Positions 26,251 to 37,639 of a stretch of DNA of 64,000 bases are shown here, one piece after another; positions within the stretch are counted from its first letter, which is position 1; every line of letters begins with the position of its first letter. The stretch is from the NCBI GenBank assembly GCA_963680875.1, contig OY804577.1, forward strand, positions 106,527,906-106,591,905, in the 5' to 3' direction. The notes under the pieces are model-generated. The model was not told the origin of the DNA. It worked only from the letters and a program-made list of their open reading frames with translations, and made no database searches. The position numbers and the translations under genes are program-made. Source of the stretch: Bathymodiolus brooksi. Its lineage: Eukaryota > Mollusca > Bivalvia > Mytilida > Modiolidae.

Positions 26251-27178
26251 TATTGTAATACAGTATCTACCTATTGTAATACAGTATCTACATATTGTAA
26301 TACAGTATCTACCTATTGTAATACAGTATCTACATATTGTAATACAGTATCTACCTATTGTAATACAGTATCTACATATTGTAATACAGTATCTACATAT
26401 TGTAATACAGTATCTACCTATTGTAATACAGTATCTACATATTGTAATACAGTATCTACATATTGTAATACAGTATCTACATATTGTAATACAGTATCTA
26501 CATATTGTAATACATTATCTATATATTGTAATGTAGTATCTACATATTGTAATACAGTATCTATATATTGTAATGCAGTATCTACATATTGTAATACAGT
26601 ATCTACATATTGTAATACAGTATCTAGATATTGTAATGTAGTATCTACATATTGTAATGCAGTATCTACATATTGTAATACAGTATCTACCTATTGTAAT
26701 GCAGTATCTACATATTGTAATACAGTATCTACCTATTGTAATACAGTATCTACATATTGTAATACAGTATCTACCTATTGTAATACAGTATCTACATATT
26801 GTAATACAGTATCTACATATTGTAACACAGTATCTACATATTGTAGTACAGTATCTACCTATTGTAATACAGTATCTACATATTGTAATACAGTATCTAG
26901 ATATTGTAATGCAGTATCTACCTATTGTAATGCAGTATCTACATATTGTAACACAGTATCTACATATTGTAATACAGTATCTACATATTGTAATACAGTA
27001 TCTACATATTGTAATACAGTATCTAGATATTGTAATGTAGTATCTACATATTGTAATACAGTATCTATATATTGTAATGCAGTATCTACATATTGTAATA
27101 CAGTATCTACATATTGTAATACAGTATCTACATATTGTAATACAGTATCTACATATTGTAATACAGTATCTACATATG
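26251..27178 (+). repeat. 21-bp tandem array, about 44 copies
   Basis: Unit TATTGTAATACAGTATCTAC plus A or C. The first dozen units partly alternate ACC and ACA endings, suggesting a 42-bp dimer amplified first. Because the length is a multiple of three, frames stay open on both strands (YCNTVST heptads on plus; ITICRYC on minus). There is no ATG: the longest plus frame starts at TTG with an in-frame TGA upstream, so I do not call a gene. Confidence 0.95.
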
Positions 27179-27222
27179 GTAATTTGTATAGTGCAAATAT
27201 GAAAAATAATTAGACGTAAAAC

Positions 27223-27595
27223 AATGGCTACCATTATACTTTTCTCTGACACGAACATATTTGTAGTCTTTAGCCATTTTTACCAGTAATATGAATTCGT
27301 TTGATACCAAATTTCACAATTTCCATCAAATCATAAATTGCATTGGTGTTCAATAAAGTACATATGTTCTTATAGTTAATATATGAAAACGACGCGATTG
27401 GGCATCAATAAAATTGTATTTCCCGTAAAAGAAAATTAAAAGGAAAATAATTTTGACCATTATACATTTTCTCTGATTCTAGCTCTATGTACTGAACCAT
27501 ATTTAGAAGAAATGAGAATTCGTGTGATACCAACTTTCGTACGCTCTATCAAATCATAATTTACAATGTTCGATGAAGTACATATGTAGAAATGA
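27223..27595. repeat. Diverged tandem duplication, period about 227 bp
   Basis: ACCATTATACTTTTCTCTGA (27230) parallels ACCATTATACATTTTCTCTG (27457); GAATTCGTTTGATACCAA parallels GAATTCGTGTGATACCAA; ATCAAATCATAAATT parallels ATCAAATCATAATTT; both end at AAGTACATATGT. The copies differ at many sites. Confidence 0.65.
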
Positions 27596-27639
27596 TTAAT
27601 TTAGACGTAGATATCTAAATAAGTGCATACGACACGTAT

Positions 27640-28215
27640 CTGGTAATACGAGGGGTACCACTAGTGGAGCAGAAACTTGTTACCCTTCAGGAGAACATGA
27701 GTTCACCCCCGTGTTTTATTTGTCTTAGTGTTTTGTGTTGTTCAATGTTGTCAAATTACATGTATTCACGTTTTTAGTTCCGTGTTGCTATGTCCACTAC
27801 GATTTCCATGTAAAACGATGTTCGGTTCGTCTTTACTTTTGTTTTTACATTTGTTATGTTTTATTTATAGTTTTTATATTTATTTACGCATACTGGTGTC
27901 CTACACGATTTCCGTGACAGATGAATTTCGTGTCGTTAAACAGTAACAGGACGGGTGGCACTAGTGGAGAAGGAATTGCTTACCTTTCCGGAGTACCTGA
28001 GTTCATCCCGGTTTTTGTCGGGTTCGTGTTGCTGGATCTTTAGTTTTCTGTGTAGTGTTTTGTAGATCGTTGTTTGTTCTGTTTTCCTTTTTCTTTTAGT
28101 CTGTCCTTCTTAGATTTACGGATTCTGCTTACCCTTTTAGTCTGTCCTTCTTAGATTTACGGATTTTGCTTACCCTTTTGGTATCTCCTAACTCTTCTTG
28201 AGTATGCTCATACTC
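27640..28215 (+). repeat. Dispersed repeat family A/B composite copy
   Basis: An A-like head (CACTAGTGGAGCAGAAACTT, CATGAGTTCACCCCC, TACGATTTCCATGTAAAACG) runs into a second, B-like unit (CAGGACGGGTGGCACTAGTG, TCCGGAGTACCTGAGTTCAT, GTAGTGTTTTGTAGATCGTT). A 47-bp segment with TTAGTCTGTCCTTCTTAGAT is present twice at about 28096-28190, a minimal duplication of the same region that is amplified at 32155-32398. Confidence 0.75.
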
Positions 28216-29454
28216 AAAACATTGAAAAGCCAAATAATTCAAAAGTCCTTGGGCACAATATATGGAAAAAAAGATATCGAGTACCAATAATATTTTATTT
28301 GCTGTGTGTTTGCCATAATTGATACCAAAGAAAACGAGCATCATAGTACGTTTGTTGAGTCAACATTTATCAGGTTTATCTAGTTTCAAAGGACACTGAC
28401 ATCAACCCGAAGAAACAAATTAAATTTACAATTAACGCTGATGAAATTATCGTCATGATATAGAAACACTTTTAACGGTAACAAATAAGTATTGTTTAAT
28501 GTAATAACCAAAGGCAAAATCATGAGCCAAAGTGAAGCCACAAATAACAAAATGCACTCAAAATGAAACGATGCACCTAATTTAAATAAGCATGGTACTC
28601 GTGGAATATCCTTAGCTATGCAACTTAAGAAGTGTTGATGAAACCATATCAAATACATATAAACTACCATAGAAAATAAGGTGTAAGATGGTTATTGATA
28701 ATTGGAAGTTATCACGTGATATTTATATGTACTGTTATGATAGAATAAGGACATAAAGTCACTAATACAATGTCATGAGACACCAATAGCATGATTTCAC
28801 GTTATATATGATAATTTTAAGCAAACATTGCAGATCTACAAATGGTACACACCTTTCAAAGAAAAAAGCAAAGAAAATATGTTTGAATATTAACCACAAT
28901 GAACGAGAAAGGTTTTTAACTAAATATTGTATGTCGCAGGTGTTTCTCTGTATTTGTTTCTGATGCCGGTTTACCAATGGATTCAAACATATGGCCGAAA
29001 TAATACAGATGTATATACAAACACATGTACTACTTGTCTCTGAATTGAATTGAAACACAACTTGTTCATTCTTGAGAAATTCGCGTAATTGAGATGAAAA
29101 CAATATATATCTTGAAAACATAAATTGACTAGATGACGAAAAGTGTCACGTGGCGAAAGTCACTCGTGCCTAGTAAATGCTTAAATTTCATTTATCCAAA
29201 TAATTCACAATTCAGTAATATTGGAATAGTACTGACAATGTATATTTTAATGGTCTCGCTGATAATTAAAATAACAGTGAAGAATCACAATTCTCCTGGT
29301 CTCTTGTAAATGCAAAGCATGGTAGTGTGCCTATTGCTACACTCCTGTTTTATTAAGATCATGTTTGGCAGTCCAGTTATCATTGACACCATCCATTTGT
29401 TTGACTTTTGACTTGCCTATATCGATTTATTGATCTCACATCTTTTTCGATGTT
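28216..29454. other. AT-rich stretch, no convincing gene
   Basis: Contains a 119-codon ATG-started minus-strand frame (28762-29121) and a 94-codon one (28386-28670), both cysteine- and aromatic-rich in the way random AT-rich DNA translates, without recognisable domains. Confidence 0.4.
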
Positions 29455-29690
29455 AAGCAAATAAACGTTAGAGAAAACCGACAGGGCAATCCAGAGATAC
29501 TGGCAACACAAGACACAAGACGAAGACACAAGACACAAGACACAAGACACAAGACACAAGACGAAGACACAAGACACAAGACACAAGACGAAGACACAAG
29601 ACACAAGACACAAGACACAAGACGAAGACACAAGACACAAGACACAAGACACAAGACAAACACAAAATAAAACTAAAACAAGACCCACAA
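29455..29690 (-). repeat. Dispersed repeat family A copy with internal expansion of a short ACACAAG unit
   Basis: Starts AATAAACGTTAGAGAAAACC and CAATCCAGAGATACTGGCAA as other family A copies. From 29510 to 29655 the segment ACACAAGACGAAG is amplified as mixed 7- and 13-bp steps (ACACAAG and ACACAAGACGAAG). Overlapping minus-strand frames rich in VSCVLCL are artefacts of this. Confidence 0.85.
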
Positions 29691-29704
29691 ATTTATTTGA
29701 ATTG

Positions 29705-29955
29705 ATTTATTGTGTTTAACGCCACTTTCAGCAATATTTCAGCTATATCATGGCGACCAGTTTTAGTGGTGGAAGAAGCCGGAGCACCCGGAGAGAACCA
29801 CCAGACCATGGGCGAGCAACTGCCAAACTTTATCACTTGCGGCTGCGAGTCGAGTGCACACTTTTTGTAATTTGCAAAGCCGGGCACGAACCCACACGTA
29901 TTAGTGATATGCTTGTATGAATTGCTAGGTAATTCAACTACATAACTCATTGAGC
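29705..29955 (-). mobile_element. SINE family S1, diverged copy
   Basis: Tail GTGTTTAACGCCACTTTCAG, centre CCGGAGCACCCGGAGAGAAC, AACTGCCAAACTTTATCACT, then CGAACCCACACG at the B-box position. The head differs from the other copies (TGCTTGTATGAATTGCTAGG), so it may be a distinct subfamily. Confidence 0.7.
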
Positions 29956-29974
29956 CAATCGGTCCCTTAAACAT

Positions 29975-30540
29975 GGTTTACAAACATTAAGCAAAACACA
30001 TACAGAAAAAGAGAATACCCAGATTGTCATCCAGAACTGACAGAGTAAAATGTGACACCACTCGCCTTAGCAAATAGACTCCATAAAACACAACGTGCAT
30101 ATATGTATTTCTATTCTATTGGACACGGTTGCCTATAGATAAAGCATCTACTATATTACATAACATATATAAATGCAATTATCTGTTTTCATTACTTAGC
30201 AACCATATAAAGAGATTGGTTACCAAAGCTTGACGTATTTATTTGCTTGGTATTTGTGATTCTGTGAATTTGGATGTTTTAAATGTCTGATAGCTCAAGG
30301 TATTTATGATTCTCAGAATTAATTTTTTTTTAATGTTTGATAACATAAAAATATGTTCTATCAGTTATTTGAAACAGTGCATTGTGCATGTATATTTAAT
30401 TTATACTTGAAGATCGTTTTAAAAGAAAGTCCAATTAAAAAGGAAATCTTATCTGACAGATTTTACTGAGACAAAGGAAGCCTAAGCTTAAGATTAAAAC
30501 ATCGATCACTAGAAATGTCAGTAAAAAAAACTTTTAATTT
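29975..30540. other. No supported feature
   Basis: AT-rich sequence between the SINE and the next arrays. Confidence 0.4.
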
Positions 30541-30912
30541 TCCGAGAAATGTTTAGTTATATAAGAATTTAAAATCGTCCGAGACATGTTTAGTTATATA
30601 AGAATTTAAAATCGTCCGAGACATGTTTAGTTATATAAGAATTTAAAATCTTCTGATACATGTTTAGTTATATAAGAATTTAAAATCTTTTGATACAAGT
30701 TTAGTAATAACAGAATTCAAAATCAATCTGCAGACATGTTTAGTTATAACAGAATTTAAAATCAGCAAACATGTTTAGTTATAATTTTTTTTTTAAATCG
30801 GCAGACATATTTAGTTATAAACGAATTTAAAATCTGCAGACTGTTTAGTTATAAAAGAATTGAAAATCTGCAGACATGTTTAGTTATAACAGAATTTAAT
30901 ATTAAGCTTAGT
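30541..30912 (+). repeat. Degenerate tandem array of about 37 bp, roughly ten copies
   Basis: Unit about TTTAGTTATATAAGAATTTA then AAATCGTCCGAGACATG. The first copies are close to identical; later ones drift in length and sequence (CTGCAGACATGTTTAGTTAT). Older than the neighbouring 35-bp array. Confidence 0.85.
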
Positions 30913-30936
30913 TATACTTTTACACATTTGACGAAT

Positions 30937-32090
30937 ATGATCTGCTTACCCATCCGGAGCATGGGGTTCATATGATCTGCTTACCCATCCGGAGCATGGG
31001 GTTCATATGATCTGCTTACCCATCCGGAGCATGGGGTTCATATGATCTGCTTACCCATCCGGAGCATGAGGTTCATATGATCTGCTTACCCATCCGGAGC
31101 ATGAGGTTCATATGATCTGCTTACCCATCCGGAGCATGAGGTTCATATGATCTGCTTACCCATCCGGAGCATGGGGTTCATATGATCTGCTTACCCATCC
31201 GGAACATGGGGTTCATATGATCTGCTTACCCATCCGGAGCATGAGGTTCATATGATCTGCTTACCCATCCGGAGCATGGGGTTCATATGATCTGCTTACC
31301 CATCCGGAGCATGGGGTTCATATGATCTGCTTACCCATCCGGAGCATGAGGTTCATATGATCTGCTTACCCATCCGGAGCATGAGGTTCATATGATCTGC
31401 TTACCCATCCGGAGCATGGGATTCATATGATCTGCTTACCCATCCGGAACATGGGGTTCATATGATCTGCTTACCCATTCGGAGCATGAGGTTCATTTGA
31501 TTTGCTTACCCATCCGGAGCATGGGGTTCATATGATCTGCTTACCCATTCGGAGCATGGGGTTCATATGATCTGCTTACCCATCCGGAGCATGGGGTTCA
31601 TATGATCTGCTTACCCATCCGGAGCATGGGGTTCATATGATCTGCTTACCCATCCGGAGCATGGGGTTCATATGATCTGCTTACCCATCCGGAGCATGGG
31701 GTTCATATGATCTGCTTACCCATCCGAAGCATGGGGTTCATATGATCTGCTTACCCATCCGGAGCATGGGGTTCATATGATCTGCTTACCCATCCGGAGC
31801 ATGGGGTTCATATGATCTGCTTACCCATCCGGAGCATGGGGTTCATATGATCTGCTTACCCATCCGGAGCATGGGGTTCATATGATCTGCTTGCCCATCC
31901 GGAGCATGGGGTTCATATGCTCTGCTTACCCATCCGGAGCATGGGGTTCATATGATCTGCTTACCCATCCGGAGCATGGGGTTCATATGATCTGCTTACC
32001 CATCCGGAGCATGGGGTTCATATGATCTGCTTACCCATCCGGAGCATGGGGTTCATATGATCTGCTTACCCATCCGGAGCATGAAGTTCG
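30937..32090 (+). repeat. 35-bp tandem array, about 33 copies, inside a family B element
   Basis: Unit ATGATCTGCTTACCCATCCG then GAGCATGGGGTTCAT. Variation is nearly confined to GGGG/GAGG and a few single changes. The unit matches the single CTGCTTACCTTTCCGGAGTA...GAGTTCAT segment in the family B copy at 27990. The sequence after the array continues as family B (GTTCGTGTGGCTTAATTTTA). Each unit has a CCAT...ATGG inverted pair around CCGGAGC. Confidence 0.95.
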
Positions 32091-32094
32091 TGTG

Positions 32095-32455
32095 GCTTAA
32101 TTTTAGTTTTCTGTGTAGTTGTTCTACGTCATTGTTTGTCTTTTGGACCCTTTTCGTTTGGCCATTGTATTGTCTGTCTTTCTTTTGGCCATTGTATTGT
32201 CTGTCTTTCTTTTGGCCATTGTATTGTCTGTCTTTCTTTTGGCCATTGTATTGTCTGTCTTTCTTTTGGCCATTGTATTGTCTGTCTTTCTTTTGGCCAT
32301 TGTATTGTCTGTCCTTCTTTTGGCCATTGTATTGTCTGTCCTTCTTTTGGCCATTGTATTGTCTGTCCTTCGTTTGGCCATTGTATTGTCTGTCCTTCAA
32401 TTTACGTCTATCTTCTGATTACCCCTCTAGTATCTGCAAACTTTTCTTAAATATT
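32095..32455 (+). repeat. Family B 3' half with internal 27-bp array (about 9 copies, 32155-32398)
   Basis: Family B wording (TTTTAGTTTTCTGTGTAGTT, TCTACGTCATTGTTTGTC) is followed by nine copies of TTGGCCATTGTATTGTCTGT plus CTTTCTT, then by the ordinary family B continuation (CAATTTACGTCTATCTTCTG, TACCCCTCTAGTATCTGC). The unit length is a multiple of three, so frames stay open on both strands (MAKRRTDNT type repeats); not genes. Confidence 0.9.
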
Positions 32456-32499
32456 TTCTGACCTAAATTGTCTATTTGTACATCCATTCAAACCAATCT

Positions 32500-32900
32500 T
32501 ATTACGTATAGTGGTGTCCAACACGTATTGACTGTATATATGAGTAACTTGGCGGGTGTCCTATAAGAGGCAGGAACTGGTTGCCCTTCGCAAGCACCTG
32601 CGTTCACCCCCATTTCTTTTAGTGGTGTCCGTGTTGCTCATCTTCTTAGTTATTTTGTGTTGTCCTACTATGTGTCTTTACGTTCCGAGTTTCGTGTTGT
32701 GATGTCATTTACGATTTCCGTATAAAACGTTATTTACGTTATTTTGTGTTTGGTTTCGCATAGTGGGGTCCAACACATAGTGTGTTGTGTTTTTGTTTTG
32801 TTGTCTTCGTCTTGTGTACCCTATGTTGCCAGTTTCTCTGGATTGTCCATTATTGATTAATAGACCCTCCGATGTTTTCTAACGTTTATTTAGTCAAGTC
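32500..32900 (+). repeat. Dispersed repeat family A, unexpanded full copy
   Basis: Contains, in order, GCGGGTGTCCTATAAGAGGC, GCACCTGCGTTCACCCCC, CCGTGTTGCTCATCTTCTTA, TATGTGTCTTTACGTTCCGA, TTACGATTTCCGTATAAAAC, GTCCAACACATAGTGTGTTG, TTGTCTTCGTCTTGTGTACC, TTGCCAGTTTCTCTGGATTG and the end TCTAACGTTTATTT. A good reference for the ancestral single-copy state of the 37-bp and ACACAAG arrays. Confidence 0.8.
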
Positions 32901-33490
32901 GATAAAAATATCCTATTTAGGTTTAAAGTGCAAGTGCTTTCTTTTCCCATTTTGAACTTAGCATATCAACAATAATTATACTAATGATCTGCCGGTAAAA
33001 TTGAAATAAATGTTACTGCTAATGTGTTTAGAGAGATAAGCCGTTGCTATAGCACAAGGATAATACTGCGTGACAAAGGCAAAGACGCTTTTGATTGTTT
33101 TCTTCTGTGTTGGTTTATATCAATGCACGTTTGCTGTCAGACACATTGCTAAGACATCTACAGACGGAGTTCATATAATTTCCGTTTTTTCTGTTATCAG
33201 AAAGTGACTGAATCAAAAGTCATTTTTGCTTGTGAAGAGAGACGTGATCATTGCAACTAATTTTACCATTAGATACCGATATATCACAAAGTTAATTAAA
33301 TACTAAATTTCAAATTTTATTCCACAATTTTTTAAAGATATTTTTGCGATACGTCGAAACATGTACTAGACAAAATTTGTCAAAGTTTGCCGGAAAATTA
33401 AAAAAGAAGAAAAACATCTTCAAAAATACAATGATGAAAAGAAAAGTTTAAACAGTGATCATGATGGAAAAGACCGCGACATTTGACGAT
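32901..33490. other. No supported feature
   Basis: AT-rich, no recognisable frames or repeats. Confidence 0.4.
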
Positions 33491-33494
33491 AGAA

Positions 33495-33600
33495 ATACTG
33501 ATCCTGGCTTGGGACAGTCACAAAAATATGGCGGGGTTGACACGGTCAATGGAATCCCAGCCTTTTCCCTCTTGATAGTTGGATATCCAACGTTAATACA
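33495..33600 (+). repeat. Remnant of the family C/D 3' end
   Basis: ATCCTGGCTTGGGACAGTCA then ATATGGCGGGGTTGACACGG matches the CTTGGTACAG...GGTGGGTTGAATAGG end of family C. The 71-codon open frame across it is therefore repeat sequence. Confidence 0.5.
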
Positions 33601-34340
33601 AATATATGAAAAAACAAGGATTACAGCTTCGGTCGATATACATTTAACATTTATATGGAATGGTCAATAGATCCTGCCATTGACCTCGTCAAGCTATGAT
33701 TGTACATAGCTACTCTATGTAAACACACATAAGGCCGAGTACATTCCAAATGTTCATTATTCTAGTAGATTTTGCTCACCATTTTCAGCAACTCTAGATC
33801 ATGACACTTGAAATTGGAATTTAATTTCTATTTCCGTTTATTTAAATTTCTTCTATTATTCCTAACTGGAGATAATGTTTTCATTCAATTATGAAAGCGT
33901 AATGTTCTACTCAAGAAATTGAAACGATTTCGCGCAATAGAAAGTTCATTATAGAAAAAAAATATCCAATCAAGTTGAAAAAGCGATCTGTATTTTATTA
34001 TTACGGTGTAATTATACAGGAAGTAAAATGCTGGATTGACAAAGAAGAATGGAAGCTAAATAAAACGTTTATTCTATTCTTTTTTGTATGCAATTTGGCT
34101 GTCATGAGATTCATGAGAACTATGTTTCCTACCACGTGGACAATAATACAAGTAAGAACACATGGCATAGCGGGTCAGTCAATGTCCTATACTACTTTAA
34201 TCTGTTTACTTTCTTGAAGAATAAGGTAGTAAAGTCAAAATTGAAAATAAACTCGACATATTTCGACCGTAATTATTAATTATATCATATATTTATAACC
34301 GAAGTATAAAACAAATTGTGCTACATTATGTTGTATTTTA
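33601..34340. other. No supported feature
   Basis: AT-rich; two overlapping frames near 33975-34279 have no likeness to known proteins. Confidence 0.4.
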
Positions 34341-34343
34341 TAG

Positions 34344-34690
34344 TGATTGTTGCTTAACGCCAACTCAGCAATTTTTCAGCCATGTCATGGCGAGAACAAG
34401 TTAATTTTCAATGAAATGATGATGAGGTCCCCTTTGTTCTAGATCAACACGCTGAGCTGGCTCACTGAAACAACAGTCAGCGGATAGACATGTCGCTCCA
34501 CTCGGACACATTATTCTGATTCCGAGCCAACCAGTCTTTGCTCTTACTCCTTGATGCTGCATGCCTAGCGGAGAAGCAACACATACCAATTTTATAGTCT
34601 TTGATTTGACCCGACCGTGGTTCGAACCCACGATCTACCGCACTCGAGGCGAACAGGCCATTCATTACACCAACGATGCGGTTATTGTAT
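34344..34690 (-). mobile_element. tRNA-headed SINE, family S2
   Basis: Reverse-oriented. In its own direction: head with GTTGGTGTAATGAATGG, TGCGGTAGATCGTGGGTTCG (B box), TCAAATCAAAGACTATAAAA, GTTGCTTCTCCGCTAGGCAT, AGCAAAGACTGGTTGGCTCG, AATAATGTGTCCGAGTGGAG, and tail TGGCGTTAAGCAACAATCAC. Two relatives lie at 40463-40825 and 41778-41995. Confidence 0.75.
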
Positions 34691-34699
34691 TTTATATAA

Positions 34700-34985
34700 T
34701 ACATTTATCACCAAAATATATAGAACAGTGTTCTTTATTAGCTAAAACAATATTTTATTAAATTTACATTCCTATCAGTATAAAGCTATCAAAGACGCAA
34801 TCCATGTTTCTGTCACGTATATTGCTCCATTTGATTTATATACCGGTATTTCTTTACAAATATGTATTTATCATCAACATTTTACTAACAGAATATACGT
34901 GTTACTGCGTGATGCATATAATTTTTGTTTGATTTTGTTTAATGTTTTCTTGGAAGTATTTTCTCGATTTTTTAAATATGATATA
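34700..34985. other. No supported feature; AAC-rich run before the next array
   Basis: Ends in an AAC trinucleotide run (34988-35010) that leads directly into the 28-bp array. Confidence 0.4.
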
Positions 34986-35010
34986 TAACAACAACAACAA
35001 TAACAACAAC

Positions 35011-35397
35011 ACACTGTCGGAACAATTCCAAAAACACCACACTGTCGGAACAATTCCAAAAACACCACACTGTCGGAACAATTCCAAAAACACCACACTG
35101 TCGGAACAATTCCAAAAACACCACACTGTCGGAACAATTCTAAAAACACCACACTGTCGGAACAATTCTAAAAACACCACACTGTCGGAACAATTCTAAA
35201 AACACTACACTGTCGGAATAATTATAAAAACACCACAGTGTCTGAACAATTCTGAAAACACCACAGTGTCTAAACAATTCTAAAAATACCACACTGTCGG
35301 AACAATTCTAAAAATACCACACTGTCGGAACAATTCTAAAAATACCACACTGTCTGAACAATTCTAAAAATACCACACTGTCGGAACAATTCCAAAA
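35011..35397 (+). repeat. 28-bp tandem array, about 14 copies, inside a family D element
   Basis: Unit CACCACACTGTCGGAACAAT then TCCAAAAA (or TCTAAAAA). The array is continued by the single-copy family D text ATCTAATAGACAAATCGTAG. Unexpanded copies at 5427 and 42404 hold exactly one such unit. Confidence 0.92.
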
Positions 35398-35438
35398 TCT
35401 AATAGACAAATCGTAGAAAGAGACAAAATCGATAACCC

Positions 35439-35943
35439 TAACACACAAATACATGACCACTAACACACAAATACATGACCACTAACACACAAATACATGA
35501 CCACTAACACACAAATACATGACCACTAACACACATATACATGACCACTAACACACAAATACATGACCACTAACACACAAATACATGACCACTAACACAC
35601 AAATACATGACCACTAACACACAAATACATGACCACTAACACACAAATACATGACCACTAACACACAAATACATGACCACTAACACACAAATACATGACC
35701 ACTAACACACAAATACATGACCACTAACACACAAATACATGACCACTAACACACAAATACATGACCACTAACACACAAATACATGACCACTAACACACAA
35801 ATACATGACCACTAACACACAAATACATGACCACTAACACACAAATACATGACCACTAACACACATATACATGACCACTAACACACAAATACATGACCAC
35901 TAAACACACATATACATGACCACTAACACACAAATACATGACC
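35439..35943 (+). repeat. 22-bp tandem array, about 23 copies, inside the same family D element
   Basis: Unit TAACACACAAATACATGACC plus AC. Copies are almost identical (a few have CATATAC). The array is followed by CTCTCACTTTCCTTGTTCAG, the ordinary family D continuation. It lies only 42 bases from the 28-bp array. Confidence 0.93.
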
Positions 35944-35997
35944 TCTCACTTTCCTTGTTCAGTGATTGGGTTTGTAACTTGGTTTATTACGTCTGTA

Positions 35998-37036
35998 CAG
36001 GCTATGTATGAAGTTTTAAAAAGAGGACGCACTCATAACTTATCTGTTGAATGCCAACTCGAACTATTTGATAAAATGGTTAAACCTATACTTCTTTATG
36101 GGTCGGAAATTTGGGGATATAGTAAAAATATTGATTGTCTGGAAAAAATACAATTACAATTTGTAAATTACTATTGAAATTAAAATCATCGACACCAAAT
36201 TATATGATTTATATAACTGGGACGATTTCCTATCGAAATTGATATAAAAATAAGGATGGTGTCATTTTGGGCCAGACTTTTATTGGGGAAAGAAACAAAA
36301 CTATCGTACTTATCATATAAACTTTTATACACTCTTTCTATTGAAGAAAATGTTCACTTCGTCTGGATTAAATATTTAAAAGAACTTTTCGATGAAACAG
36401 GCTACTCTAGTATTTGGATAAATCAAGATATTCCAAATTCTAATTGGTTAATTTCGAGTATCAAATTACGCCTGCATGATCAATTTAAACACGGCTGGTA
36501 CTCCCTAATTGAACACTCCCTAACAGCATTGAATTATAGAATCTTTAAAGAAAATTTCGAATTTGAAAATTACTTTAGAGTTTTAGAAGACAAGGATATT
36601 TATACCCTATGCAAATTCAGAACTACCAATCATAAATTACCTATAGACACTGGTCGGTGGAATAATATTGACCGTGTCAATAGAATATGTACAAAATGTG
36701 ACAATATAACTATTGGAGATGAATACTATTACATAATGGAATGTGAACATTTCTCAAACTTTAGAAATAGGTTCATTGTTACAAATTTACAAGAAAGACC
36801 AAACATTCTTAAATTTAAGCAAATCATGAATGCTTGTCAAAAACAAAATTTAGAAAAATTATGTAATTTATACGAAATATAAATAAATCTGTTGTTCTCT
36901 AGGCTGTCTCACACCCATGTCTTTGTTGTATATACTGTATATATGTTTATATCTATTCTGTATTTGTTATATGTATATTTATGTCTTCTCTGTACCGTTG
37001 TATATGGTTTATGAGAATAAAGATGATTGATTGATT
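35998..37036 (+). pseudogene. 5'-truncated LINE 3' end: RT thumb/C-terminal region and 3' UTR
   Basis: The first part (35998-36175) reads AMYEVLKRGRTHNLSVECQL ... VKPILLYGSEIWGYSKN, the connection region after the RT of non-LTR elements. Small indels near 36177-36230 break the frame, then 36256-36882 continues with MVSFWARLLLGKETKLSYLS and ends with a Cys/His cluster (RICTKCDN ... EYYYIMECEHF), the usual LINE C-terminal knuckle CxxC-x-H-x-C type. A stop at 36880-36882 is followed by a T-rich 3' UTR ending AGAATAAAGATGATTGATTG and a short GATT/TGAT repeat, typical of LINE 3' termini. The catalytic core and endonuclease are lost, so this is a dead, 5'-truncated insertion. It could be the same broad clade as the element at 2328-3914, but they do not overlap enough to test. 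Confidence 0.88.
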
Positions 37037-37054
37037 GATACGTTTTAAAACAAT

Positions 37055-37285
37055 GGCCTGCGTGGCCAAGTGGTTAAGGTCCTCGACTTTTGAGCACAAG
37101 TCGAACGTCACTGAACTGACTTCGTGCCTTCATACCAACCTCAAATGTTAAAGTTTAGGATACCTACCCAATGTCGTGGTTTCACCGGTCGTCTTGTGAT
37201 GTTTGTCACCAATACGGTTGGAAGTCACAAATTAGCTATACAATTACTGACAGGTACGATTAACACTAACAAACCAAACAATCTT
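37055..37285 (+). mobile_element. tRNA-headed SINE, family S3
   Basis: Starts GGCCTGCGTGGCCAAGTGGT with an A-box TGGCCAAGTGG, then a serine/leucine-like head with a weak B-box region, followed by GGATACCTACCCAATGTCGT, TTGTCACCAATACGGTTGGA and a CTAACAAACCAAACAA tail. The cloverleaf is not intact, so not a tRNA gene. It inserted just downstream of the LINE 3' end. Confidence 0.65.
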
Positions 37286-37289
37286 TTAT

Positions 37290-37639
37290 AACGACCGATT
37301 AGGTATTTGTGTGTTAGATGGTATTTATATTATTCTTGTCTTAAATCATGATTTGTAAAACATCCGTTTCCCTGGTTAATTGTATGTCGATGATAATGAG
37401 GTTTGTAACGTCCTTGACTACGTATTAGTCTCGACCGGATGACAATTTTTGCATCTCGAATAAAGTTTAGCCATCACAAATTCTCATTTCCTCCAACATT
37501 GACCAGCTTACTCTTGTCCTTGGTTACAATTTACATGACCTATTTAGAGTGAAATTTCTCTCTAAGGGGATCTTTTGACCGCTATTTTATTTGTTGACTA
37601 CAATGATGATTATAAGACATCTTCTAATGCTGACAATAT
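37290..37639. other. No supported feature
   Basis: Mixed-composition sequence without visible frames or repeats. Confidence 0.4.

Noticed and set aside
26230..27258. 327- and 247-residue open frames on opposite strands as YCNTVST or ITICRYC repeat proteins
   Set aside because: They follow from a stop-free 21-bp unit; the longest plus frame has no ATG and has an upstream in-frame stop.
28762..29121. 119-codon ATG-started minus-strand frame as a gene
   Set aside because: No recognisable domain; composition is that of translated AT-rich DNA; no splice or poly(A) context seen.
32053..32461. Five overlapping frames (such as MAKRRTDNT repeats) as a gene
   Set aside because: Product of the 27-bp array in family B; open on both strands because 27 is a multiple of three.
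37055..37150. Functional tRNA gene
   Set aside because: A-box present, but the B box is degenerate and a SINE body follows.
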